From: a virus
DNA length: 23,577 nucleotides
Strand: one strand, 5' to 3'
IMG/VR virus record: IMGVR_UViG_3300048836_000936
Coordinates: 1-23,577 of that record
The number at the start of each line of letters is the position of its first letter. Position 1 is the first letter of the stretch. The translations under genes and the position numbers were made by a program. Shown here in pieces: positions 16,898-23,577 of this stretch. The notes beneath the pieces are model-generated. The model did not search any database, was not told where the DNA came from, and worked only from the letters and a program-made list of their open reading frames with translations.

Positions 16898-17023
16898 CTA
16901 CTTGAACCAAGCCAAGCCACCGGTGTTGGTCCAGCCGTCGGCATGGGCGGTGCTCATGCCAAGGGGGATGGCCGCGCCCATGGCCACGAGGGCGGCGATC
17001 ACAAGGGTCCTGATGCTGGTCAT
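16898..17023 (-). CDS. 41-residue secreted pre-peptide
   Basis: This small gene has strong start signals: CAGGAGA ends 6 nt before the ATG at 17023. The product begins MTSIRTLVIAALVAMGAAIP and continues LGMSTAHADGWTNTGGLAWF with a final Lys: basic N-region, hydrophobic core and an A-H-A cleavage site near residue 28. Cleavage would leave only 13 residues (DGWTNTGGLAWFK). No family is recognised. It lies first in the reverse-strand unit, 150 nt before the Tat-signal protein, and divergent from the HTH regulator at 17300. It could be a signalling peptide, a small envelope peptide, or the remains of a longer secreted protein whose signal part survived. Codon use is GC-rich, as in the flanking genes. 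Confidence 0.55.
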   Translation of the reverse strand: MTSIRTLVIAALVAMGAAIPLGMSTAHADGWTNTGGLAWFK

Positions 17024-17226
17024 ATCGGTCTCCTGAGCGACGCGGAGTTGCGTCGAGATCGACGTTAGCTGGATGGTCGGGGCCGGTTCAGAGGCGCCGG
17101 GACGATCGCCGCCCCTGGGGCTGAGCTTGAGCTATTGACCCATCCGCCCTCGGCCCGAGGTGACCGAAGACGGTGTCGAGTAGCGTGGCTTTCGGAGGTG
17201 GGGCTTTTCCCTGGTGGAAGCCCCCT

Positions 17227-17282
17227 GTGACAGCGTCGCGCTCGCTGCCATATTCGCGACGCAGAGATGTAGACACTGTCAC
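17227..17282. promoter_or_regulatory. Candidate promoter/operator in the divergent region
   Basis: The 276-base space between the secreted peptide gene (-) and the HTH gene (+) contains an inverted repeat GTGACAG (17227-17233) / CTGTCAC (17276-17282), just before the regulator start at 17300. The left arm doubles as a -35-like GTGACA with a weak CATATT (17249-17254) 16 bases downstream. The right arm also forms a local palindrome GACAcTGTC (17273-17281). A regulator controlling its own promoter at such sites is common for Xre-type proteins. Elsewhere in the region I see only isolated hexamers such as TTGACC (17135-17140). Confidence 0.4.
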
Positions 17283-17299
17283 TCAGGGTGGGGGGTCGA

Positions 17300-18295
17300 A
17301 TGTTCGAAGAGGCGCGTCCCACGCGGGACAAGCTCGAGGCTCTGGTCCTCTGGTCGTCCAAGAGCGCCGTAGCGAAAGATACCGGTCTCGATCGGACGAA
17401 TATCCGCGGCATCCTGAAGGGCGATCGTGGCATTGGGCCTGCAACGCGCGAGCGCATCGACGCGGCCCATAGCAGGACCTTGAACAAGCGCTTTGGCGTG
17501 CCAGCCCTGCGCTTCCCGAAGCCCTTCGACAAGTGGCTCGATGAGATCCGAGCCATTGGGTTGCCAGAGGAAAAAGCCGGGCAGGACAAAGCCGAATGTG
17601 TTGCGAGGCTGCGCTGTTTGTACTTCCAAGACAAGCTCAGCATACTTCCGCGGGAAACTTTCGCCTATCCGGGGGTTGATGCGGATCAGACGGTCCGGCG
17701 CGCAGCGATGGACATCATTGGCGCCCACATCAACTGGCGTATCGTTCAGGTGCTCAAGCAGGCGAACGAGGTCGACGATCGCCGACGTGCACCTCACCGA
17801 GCCGCGACTCAGTTCGCCGAGGCAGCGAAGCTTCTGCGTCATGCGAAGGAAAACCAGGTCGGCGAAGAGGTCGAATGGAGTGGCGCCGAATTGCAGGCAC
17901 TCATCGGCTATGCTCGCTTCAATCAGTTCGCAGTTCTCAGTGAATTTCGCCACGAACGCCACGAGATGAACGGTGGTTTCTCAGTCTTTTCGGATGGGGA
18001 GATCGAGAAACTCCTGAAGAAGAAGGAGAACCTGGATGATGTGCGCTGTGTGCTGAATCTCTACCCTGCCGGCCATCCGAACCGACTGCCCGTCGCGGCC
18101 AACACCTTGGTGATCGGCAGCTTAGCCAAGGAGAGCACGCTTGCACTCGAGGGCTGGCAGGCGCTGGCTGCGGAGGATCCGTGCGCGGCCGATCTTACCT
18201 ACCGATTGCCTACGCATGACCGCCCTCTGGCGGAAAGCTCGCAGACCGCATGGCTGCGCAAAATGTACGGGCTCAATCTTCCCTCAGTCCAGTAA
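17300..18295 (+). CDS. Xre-like HTH protein with helical C-terminal domain
   Basis: This 331-residue protein starts with a helix-turn-helix: SAVAKDTGLDRTNIRGILKG (about residues 22-41) followed by GIGPATRERIDAA, the layout of Xre-type DNA-binding domains where helix 3 contacts DNA. The remaining 270 residues are largely helical (REIRAIGLP-like, AAMDIIGAHINWRIVQVLKQ, EAAKLLRHAKENQ) and could form a TPR-like or other ligand-binding bundle, but no named repeat is clear. ATG 17300 is preferred over GTG 17288 because a G-rich GGGTGGGGGG lies just before it. Unlike a simple phage repressor it lacks an S24 peptidase domain. It is followed after 12 nt by a 43-codon gene and is divergent from the secreted-protein genes, so regulation of either is plausible. 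Confidence 0.65.
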   Translation: MFEEARPTRDKLEALVLWSSKSAVAKDTGLDRTNIRGILKGDRGIGPATRERIDAAHSRTLNKRFGVPALRFPKPFDKWLDEIRAIGLPEEKAGQDKAECVARLRCLYFQDKLSILPRETFAYPGVDADQTVRRAAMDIIGAHINWRIVQVLKQANEVDDRRRAPHRAATQFAEAAKLLRHAKENQVGEEVEWSGAELQALIGYARFNQFAVLSEFRHERHEMNGGFSVFSDGEIEKLLKKKENLDDVRCVLNLYPAGHPNRLPVAANTLVIGSLAKESTLALEGWQALAAEDPCAADLTYRLPTHDRPLAESSQTAWLRKMYGLNLPSVQ

Positions 18296-18307
18296 GGGGT
18301 ACTCATC

Positions 18308-18439
18308 ATGATCCGGTTCGTGCTCGCACTCATCGTCGCCATGCTCGTTGTCAACGCCATCGACAACCCGCCGCCATCCCGCGGCTCAGACGCCCCGATC
18401 TTCGTGGTGGACATTAAGCCGGTGACGCGGCCCGCCTGA
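18308..18439 (+). CDS. 43-residue small membrane or exported peptide
   Basis: This short gene lies 12 nt behind the HTH gene stop, with AGGGG 9 nt before its ATG. The product opens MIRFVLALIVAMLVVNAIDN, a single hydrophobic segment of about 15 residues, and continues PPPSRGSDAPIFVVDIKPVT ending RPA. It could be a signal-anchored microprotein or an exported pro-peptide; no Ala-x-Ala site is clear after the hydrophobic core. A good terminator follows about 50 nt downstream, so the regulator and this gene form a two-gene operon. No family is recognised. Confidence 0.5.
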   Translation: MIRFVLALIVAMLVVNAIDNPPPSRGSDAPIFVVDIKPVTRPA

Positions 18440-18489
18440 GAGATCAATCACCGTACGCGCCCCGCGGTGGCTGGCGTCAAAGACGGAAA

Positions 18490-18519
18490 GAACGCTGGAT
18501 GATCAGCGTTCGGGCTTTT
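18490..18519 (+). terminator. Rho-independent terminator
   Basis: GAACGCTG (18490-18497) pairs perfectly with CAGCGTTC (18504-18511) across a 6-base loop and is followed by GGGCTTTTC. This is a good intrinsic terminator for the regulator/microprotein operon and the only one in the window with a T-run. Confidence 0.8.
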
Positions 18520-18654
18520 CGATCCACGGCGAGGATTCTCACTCGGCTCTGTGCGGCAGTCGGCGGACCGAGATGGCGCCCTGGCCCGCCGGGAGCCGCC
18601 GCCAGTGGGGCAATCGGCGGATCTTCTCCGCCTTACGTCAGCGAATCTTGATTC

Positions 18655-18826
18655 GGCCCTGCCGCGAGCGTCCTATTGATCGGCGTGCCGTCGAACCGGA
18701 ACTCGTCGACATCCTTGGCCAGCGGCAGCCTGGCCAGTGTGATCTGGTGCTTGATCGACCCCGCGGGCCTAACGGCAATCTCGGCCGCGACGAAATCGCC
18801 GATCACCCGCTGCGGCTCATGCCGAC
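18655..18826 (-). pseudogene. istB: IS21-family IstB helper ATPase remnant
   Basis: Reverse-strand translation gives RVIGDFVAAEIAVRPAGSIK, then HQITLARLPLAKDVDEFRFD and GTPINRTLAAG. I recognise the N-terminal part of IS21 IstB helper proteins (pattern 'AAEI..RQARSIKYQ..IAKLPLAKDID.F.F.GTPIN.TL'). The ATPase core with its P-loop, which should follow directly, is absent: the frame reaches a stop after NQDSLT at 18633. The extreme N-terminus is also not recognisable. IstA was not found. This is a decayed fragment marking an old insertion event at the edge of the Druantia-like genes. Confidence 0.65.
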
Positions 18827-18877
18827 GCCTCCCCCCACTCCCCTGGCGCCTGATCACTGGCGCTACCGCGTCTCCCT

Positions 18878-18883
18878 TATGAT
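18878..18883 (+). promoter_or_regulatory. Possible -10 element for the Druantia-like operon
   Basis: TATGAT lies 48 bases before the ATG at 18931, in an AT-richer patch. No good -35 is seen at 16-18 bases upstream, and the start codon lacks an evident Shine-Dalgarno sequence, so this is a tentative site only. Confidence 0.25.
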
Positions 18884-18930
18884 ACGCTACTACTTCGATG
18901 CGCTTGCAACGCTCTGTGTAATCCGCAAGC

Positions 18931-21900
18931 ATGCCCCGCGTGAGCGCGAACAATTTTCGAGCAAATCTCTTCCTATTGCGTGCTTTTGCAGGCGCGCGCG
19001 GGGGCTCTCTAGAGCTTGGCAAGCCGCTGTGCCGGCATCGTCTCAGTGTGGCCGAAGCTAAGGCAGCTAGGGATATTCTGCTGAAGCAATCCAGCGCTGA
19101 GGGGGCCGGCGAAACCTATATTTCAGCTCTGTTTTGCCTGTTCGCGGCAGACACATTGCGTCGAAATCACGCTGGTGGAGCATGGACCTGGTCGACGGTA
19201 ACCAGGCTGCTTGGTTCGTATTACGACGAGCCAGTCATGCGTCGGTACGTTGAGAAGGGACTCAACTTCTGGAAGCGCCCACTGCGGGAAAATGGGCAAG
19301 GGCGGCGTTTCCTCGGCTCCCTGGTGCTGGAAGGTGGGATCCCGGCAGCGCTGCTAGGCCGCGCCGACTTCGCGCATTTCCTCCGGCAGCTGCAACGCGA
19401 TCTCGACGATTATAACGTGTCGTCTGCGAGCGATGCAGAAATGTTCGCAGACCGACGCGCCACCGCCCTCCCGTCTGCTTGGCGCCAGTCCGATACGCTT
19501 GCGCTCGCCGCCGAGCTTCTCATGGAGCTGCGCGAATGGCGAAGGCACCTCCCGGCACATCTTAGTGGTGCGGCTTCCGTCGAGTACCTCAATGAACGGC
19601 ATCCAAGCTGGCGAGAGAAGCTGCCACTCGATTTAGATGACCGGGATGCGGCCAAACTGATTGGCTCGCTGCTAGCCGCTCCGCGCGTCCAGGCGGCAAC
19701 CCTTCGACCGCTCACAACTCTCGTCCGACGTGTAGTCGTTCGGAAGGGCGAAGCGTGGCACACCGCATTATCATTGGAGGGTGCGGGATTTTTGCCGGGC
19801 TCGATCACTGCTGACCCGCCCTTCGCCAGCAAAGATCCGCCGTTGCGTGTCCGCTTTGTTTTGGAGAGTCACGAGGCCCCTGAGCTAGCCTTCGCTGAGC
19901 GTGAGGGTGAAGACAGATGGCGATTTCAGCCTCTGCGCCGGCAGCCGATACTGCTTGCAGCCCAAGTTGAAGCTGCTGCGCGCCTTGTCGTCGATGGGAA
20001 TGAACTCGGACGAGCGCATCTCCCTGGCGGGGAGCCGCTCTCGGACGTGCCCTGGATTCTCGAAGACCTGGAAGAGGATTCGCTCGGCGACGATCCCACA
20101 CTCTTGGTTCATGTGGGGTACGGGAGCCGTACCACGTCGAGGAGCCGCGTTTTCGTCGCAGTCGAACCCAACGCAGGTAGCCTTGAATCCGCAGCAGGAG
20201 CCGTACGCGAGCTTGGTCCTATCATGGGCACGCAGCGCGTCATATTCGAGATCACGGATACAGCAGTCTGGCGCGAACACGGCGAACGCAGCGGCATTCG
20301 GCTGCAGACCGGGGCCAAGCAGATGGGCGCCGCGGCTCTTCTCTCAATCGACGCGAGCAAGCCGAGCTGGAAAATCCCGCATCCCTGCGTCACGATCGGT
20401 CCGCCAGGGGTAGGTACGCCATCAGCACGCGCGGAGGCACGCATCTGGTTGCGCCCCGCACAGGAGCGTGGGGTTTGGGAAGCGGTCGGCCGAGAAGCAT
20501 GGCGCGTCGGGGAGATGGACGTCGCGCTGATTGAAGGCGACGTGATTCTCGACCGGCGGCAAGTTCTAGTTCTGCCTACGGGTACTCAGATCTCTACGGC
20601 GGTTCGGAATGGGCGTGAGTGCACCGTCCGAGTATCCGGCTTTCCACCGACGATGGTTCGGGTCGATGGCTTTCCAAACGCGACTCGCGACACAGTGGAC
20701 GATGAGGTGTCTTTGCAGATGACCCTCGACGAATCGCCCCCTGCAGAGCTCACGGTCGTGACTGCACTCGGCATCCAAGGCAGCGCGCTGGAGGTAAGGC
20801 ATCGCCTGCCGCTGTATCTCGCAAAGGGCGGTTTCGCGGGCCCTGACGGACGTATGCTCAAGGGTGGCGCAATTCAAACGTTCGGTGCGTGCGGTGACCT
20901 GACGGCACGGGGCGGTGGACGGCTCGACGAGTCGGTGGAACTCGCGGTCAGATTAACCGCACCCCCAAGGGGACCACTCGCGGAGCTCCGCCTTGGTATG
21001 GGCATGACGTTTATTGGCGAGATGCCTCTCGCGCGCATTAAGCGAACACTTCGTCGACTTTGCACGACGGCCTATTCACAGGACGCCGAACTTCAGCTTG
21101 AGGTGCTGCGCGGGGGCATCCCTGGGCCGGCACTCCGGCTGGCCGCCTTCGCGTTCACAGTGCATGTCGATGCGGAGAGACGGCAGGCGTACCTGTGGTC
21201 GATCGATGGACGTACGCTGCCGCGCTTACCTGGTCAGGAGTTGGCGGCGCTAAACTTGTTGCGCCCCAGTGAGCCGGCCAGACCCCTTCTGCACGATGGG
21301 GCTTTGGCTTGGGCGCTTCCGTCTGCAAATGAGCAGGGCCCGTGGCTAGTTGTCGGCGACGGAAGTCTGTCGGGGCTCGTCCGTCCACGTGTTTGGACCA
21401 CAGACCCCTCCGACGTTGCTACCGCGGGGAAGCTGGCTGCAGCTGTCGATCTGCCAGAGCGATCGATGCGCGTGGAGGCGTTTGACACGCGCCTCAGCGA
21501 GCTGGCCGACGATCCGTATGCTGCCGACGCGGAGGCGGATTGGAGTCTGCTCGACTCAATGCTCGACGCGGCGGGTCGTGTCGCTCCTGCGCTCTCGTTT
21601 GAACTTCTCGAGGCGGTGGCGCGCATACCCGCCGTTCTAGCGAGCTGGATGCTCCGCGCGGACGACGCGCGGCTTTCGCGGCTGGCCGCACTTGAGGATG
21701 AGCTTCCCATCGCCTGGTCGCTGGTACCGCTTTCCACATGGCTGCAGGCCGCCCGTGTCATGATCCGGCACTATGCGACTTCAGCGGATCTAGAGATCGT
21801 TAAGCAGGTTCTCGCCTTTCGGCTGAACGAGGCCTGCTCTCTTTGTCCACCTGTGGCTGGGGCGGCCTGGTACGTGCGCGAGCATCTCGGGTTGCCCCAC

Positions 21901-22236
21901 TCGCCGAATGAGCCGTCCTTCGAGCAGCTCAAGCACCCCCATTTTCGGGCTATGCTGAGGCACCTGATTGGGCCTCCGCCTGACGAGGCGGTCTGGCGAG
22001 CCGAAATTGAGGCGGCGCCTGACTGGCAGAACCTCTCACCCGAGACGCGCGCCGGTGCTGCGATCATCGCCGCCCGTCGCGCCGTTTCTGGCCAGCCCTT
22101 ACCAGTTCGTCTGCTCGCTGCGGTTCGATTCTGCCGGCACCTCGCCGAAGATCAGTTCGACCAGCGCTTTCGTGTCGCCCTGCAATCCGAGATAGCTGAG
22201 GCATCAACCTTGCCGGAACTCTGCGCTAATGGCTGA
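18931..22236 (+). CDS. druH: STY4851/ECs_5259 (YjiT)-family protein, Druantia type III DruH-like
   Basis: This 1101-residue protein matches from memory the YjiT/STY4851 family, which includes DruH of type III Druantia anti-phage systems. Supporting sequence is the N-terminal pattern: FRANLFLLRAFAGARGG, then GKPLCRHRLSVAEAKAARDI, then ISALFCLFAADTLRRNHAGG and WTWSTVTRLLG. A beta-rich middle (about 270-850) contains many strands such as RVFVAVEPNAGSLESAAGAV, and a helical end follows. No P-loop or nuclease motif was found, in line with DruH having no known catalytic domain. The biochemical role is unknown; in type III Druantia it acts with the helicase DruE. Its stop overlaps the helicase start by 8 nt. 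Base composition is less GC-rich than the prophage, suggesting acquisition. No clear Shine-Dalgarno precedes the ATG, so the start is provisional. Confidence 0.68.
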   Translation: MPRVSANNFRANLFLLRAFAGARGGSLELGKPLCRHRLSVAEAKAARDILLKQSSAEGAGETYISALFCLFAADTLRRNHAGGAWTWSTVTRLLGSYYDEPVMRRYVEKGLNFWKRPLRENGQGRRFLGSLVLEGGIPAALLGRADFAHFLRQLQRDLDDYNVSSASDAEMFADRRATALPSAWRQSDTLALAAELLMELREWRRHLPAHLSGAASVEYLNERHPSWREKLPLDLDDRDAAKLIGSLLAAPRVQAATLRPLTTLVRRVVVRKGEAWHTALSLEGAGFLPGSITADPPFASKDPPLRVRFVLESHEAPELAFAEREGEDRWRFQPLRRQPILLAAQVEAAARLVVDGNELGRAHLPGGEPLSDVPWILEDLEEDSLGDDPTLLVHVGYGSRTTSRSRVFVAVEPNAGSLESAAGAVRELGPIMGTQRVIFEITDTAVWREHGERSGIRLQTGAKQMGAAALLSIDASKPSWKIPHPCVTIGPPGVGTPSARAEARIWLRPAQERGVWEAVGREAWRVGEMDVALIEGDVILDRRQVLVLPTGTQISTAVRNGRECTVRVSGFPPTMVRVDGFPNATRDTVDDEVSLQMTLDESPPAELTVVTALGIQGSALEVRHRLPLYLAKGGFAGPDGRMLKGGAIQTFGACGDLTARGGGRLDESVELAVRLTAPPRGPLAELRLGMGMTFIGEMPLARIKRTLRRLCTTAYSQDAELQLEVLRGGIPGPALRLAAFAFTVHVDAERRQAYLWSIDGRTLPRLPGQELAALNLLRPSEPARPLLHDGALAWALPSANEQGPWLVVGDGSLSGLVRPRVWTTDPSDVATAGKLAAAVDLPERSMRVEAFDTRLSELADDPYAADAEADWSLLDSMLDAAGRVAPALSFELLEAVARIPAVLASWMLRADDARLSRLAALEDELPIAWSLVPLSTWLQAARVMIRHYATSADLEIVKQVLAFRLNEACSLCPPVAGAAWYVREHLGLPHSPNEPSFEQLKHPHFRAMLRHLIGPPPDEAVWRAEIEAAPDWQNLSPETRAGAAIIAARRAVSGQPLPVRLLAAVRFCRHLAEDQFDQRFRVALQSEIAEASTLPELCANG

Positions 22237-23506
22237 TCGCCGCATCGTGCCACTGGTCGAGGCCCTAGCATCGCGCGCAGCTGAAGCCGCGATTGGCCGC
22301 AGCCGAATAGCGCTGGATCCACTTCGTGAGGCGCTACGTGCGCGGCTCTCACGGCCGGCGGGTCAGCCCGGTGCGCTTTTGGCCGCACCAGTTCTGGAAG
22401 CGGCATTCGGGCACCTCCCCGTCAAGCAGACACTGCAGGAGCTCGTAGCGGACGGCCTGCTTCACCAAAAGACAGTCGCGGCGCTGGCTGAGGCCGCCCC
22501 GATCGATCCGAAGGAAGGTCGCGAACGTAACACTTTGCCGCCAACGCTACGCCCTTACACGCACCAGGTTGAGGCTTGGCGCTTGCTGAAGGAGGAGGCC
22601 GCGCGGAGTGTTCTGGTCTCGGCTGGCACAGGTTCCGGCAAGACTGAGAGCTTCCTGGTCCCAATCCTCGACGACTTTGTCCGCCAGTCGCAAGAGAAAG
22701 GCACACTCACTGGTGTGCAGGCACTGCTGGTGTATCCACTGAACGCGCTCATCGCCAGCCAGCGCGACCGCCTCTCAGACTGGACAGCGCCTTTCGCTGG
22801 GAAGGTTCGCTTCAGCCTCTACAACGGAAACACGCCGGAGAATCTGCCATCTGCGCAGAAGGCGTTGCGTCCTTGGGAGGTACTCGATCGTTCAAGCCTG
22901 CGGCGGGACCCGCCCCCACTGCTCATCACAAACGCGACGATGTTGGAGTACATGCTACTCCGCACGCAGGACGCTCCAATCCTAAAGGCGTCGCAGGGTC
23001 GCCTGCGCTACGTCGTGCTCGATGAAGCCCACACCTACATCGGTTCGCAGGCCGCCGAGATGGCGCTGCTGCTGCGACGCACACTCCATGCTTTCGGGAT
23101 GGCGCCGGGTGATGTCCGCTTTGTTGCGACATCTGCAACACTCGGCAGCGCCGACGATCCGGAGGTCGAGAAGCAACTGCGGCGCTTCCTAGCCGATATG
23201 TCAGGCTCCCCGGAGGACCGGGTGCAGGTAGTCCTCGGCAAGCGCTACGTTCCTGAGGTCGCACCTGGCAGCTTTGGTGGCCTTGGCAGCAATCGATCCG
23301 CACTACGGCTTCGCGAGCGATTGGCGAAGTCTCCGGCTACGTTAGCCGAGCTTGATGAGGTGGCGGCTCCGGTGGCCGCCATTGATCTCCTTGAGCAGGG
23401 AATATCCGCACGATCGTCCTCTGGCGACGCATTCCTGCCCCTACGCTTGCTGGAGCGGCCCCCAATTCGACTGGACACGCGGCATAGCCCGGAGGGCCTA
23501 GGTTGA
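22229..23506 (+). pseudogene. druE: Druantia DruE-like DEAD/DEAH helicase, truncated by an IS element
   Basis: The frame encodes 425 residues, but only about the first 407 are native. Helicase motifs are intact up to the break: HQ (112-113, Q-motif-like), motif I AGTGSGKT (132-139), YPLNAL (169-174), NATMLEYMLL (235-244), DEAH (265-268) and SAT (302-304). The second RecA domain and the large C-terminal part (DUF1998-type in DruE, which is well over 1000 residues) are missing. At 23451 the reading passes into an IS3-family left end and stops at TGA 23504-23506 inside it. It starts 8 nt before the druH-like stop (ATGGCTGA), so the pair was one operon. A hybrid product with a single RecA domain would be expected to be inactive. 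The helicase could also belong to a related DpdJ-like or YjiV-type family; order and partner favour Druantia III. Confidence 0.72.
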
Positions 23507-23515
23507 AGCCTAGGC
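23496..23515 (+). promoter_or_regulatory. Leader hairpin upstream of IS OrfA
   Basis: GCCTAGG (23496-23502) pairs with CCTAGGC (23509-23515) across TTGAAG, ending 8 bases before the OrfA ATG. The hairpin contains the stop codon that closes the disrupted helicase frame. Such leader structures can limit transposase expression from outside transcription; this role is inferred. Confidence 0.45.
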
Positions 23516-23523
23516 GCACGCCT

Positions 23524-23577
23524 ATGTCGAAGCCCATCGAGCGCGTTGAGATCATCACCGGCATCCACCGCCGCCGG
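23524..23577 (+). CDS. IS3-family transposase OrfA, N-terminal fragment
   Basis: Eighteen codons are present before the window ends (MSKPIERVEIITGIHRRR). The '(V)EIITG..RRRRW' opening is typical of OrfA/helix-turn-helix proteins of IS2-like elements, as in IS2 InsC where the first residues lead into a basic RRRR stretch before the helix-turn-helix. The short length means the call depends on the adjacent inverted-repeat-like sequence. No Shine-Dalgarno is close to the ATG. Confidence 0.62.
   Translation, partial: MSKPIERVEIITGIHRRR

Larger units (their letters stand above)
18520..18930. other. Gene-poor spacer with IS debris
   Basis: Apart from the IstB remnant, this stretch holds a repeated octamer TCGGCGGA (18560-18567 and 18614-18621) and a small hairpin GGCGGA/TCCGCC (18616-18621, 18627-18632). 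No intact gene is supported. The last 60 bases must contain the promoter of the following operon. Confidence 0.45.
23451..23577 (+). mobile_element. Left end of an IS3-family (IS2-like) insertion sequence, cut by window end
   Basis: From 23451, TGGAGCGGCCCCCAATTCGA followed by CTGGACA resembles the terminal inverted repeat of IS2-group elements (IS2 itself reads TAGACTGGCCCCCTGAATCT then CCAGACA). The helicase frame loses its family likeness here. An OrfA start follows at 23524. The right end lies outside the window, so target duplication and orientation of the remaining helicase gene cannot be checked. Confidence 0.68.

Noticed and set aside
16735-16944. 69-codon minus-strand frame overlapping the pre-peptide gene
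   Set aside because: It lacks a ribosome-binding site and signal; the overlapping 41-codon frame has both.
1-23577. CRISPR arrays, tRNA or rRNA genes
   Set aside because: No regularly spaced repeats and no cloverleaf or rRNA-like sequence were noticed on reading; a tRNAscan or Infernal run would settle it.

Overview
The window looks like a chromosomal accessory region of a high-GC alphaproteobacterium, probably Acetobacteraceae/Rhodospirillales-like. That guess rests on very GC-rich codon use, a tail module in gene-transfer-agent order, and IS3/IS21-type element fragments. It is a mosaic of four blocks. No rRNA, tRNA, CRISPR array or integrase was seen.

Block 1 (1-13917, + strand) is the tail half of a siphovirus-type prophage: tail tube, tail assembly chaperone with a textbook -1 frameshift signal (GGGAAAC, 6-nt spacer, 9-bp stem-loop), tape measure, distal-tail-like protein, hub-like protein, NlpC/P60-like (DUF6950-type) protein, J-like tip protein and a beta-helix tail spike. 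Most genes are packed tightly or overlap. This order is broken between the tube and chaperone genes by a 4.36-kb gene on the opposite strand (1049-5410). It encodes a 1453-residue protein with an N-terminal NACHT/STAND-like NTPase, a long helical middle and a C-terminal PD-(D/E)xK-like nuclease. Its base composition is clearly less GC-rich than its neighbours. It is best read as a cargo (probably anti-phage) gene placed inside a phage late operon.

Block 2 (14199-17023, - strand) converges on the tail spike gene. It holds a 41-residue pre-peptide with a signal sequence, then a Tat-signal protein (464 aa), then an ATGA-coupled coiled-coil protein with an N-terminal signal/anchor (385 aa). None has a recognisable function; all three carry apparent export signals.

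Block 3 (17300-18519, + strand) is divergent from block 2. It holds a 331-residue protein with an Xre-like HTH and a helical C-terminal part, then 12 nt later a 43-residue protein with an N-terminal hydrophobic segment, then a convincing Rho-independent terminator. A 7-bp inverted repeat (GTGACAG/CTGTCAC) lies in front of the regulator. The layout of receptor-like regulator plus tiny exported peptides resembles RRNPP/arbitrium-type signalling, but this is inference only.

Block 4 (18655-23577) starts with a decayed IS21 IstB fragment. It continues with a two-gene operon resembling Druantia type III (DruH-like 1101 aa, then DruE-like DEAD/DEAH helicase overlapping by 8 nt). The helicase is cut after about 407 residues by the left end of an IS3-family (IS2-like) element whose OrfA begins at 23524 and runs off the window. 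The Druantia-like system is therefore probably inactive unless the missing helicase part lies beyond the insertion.
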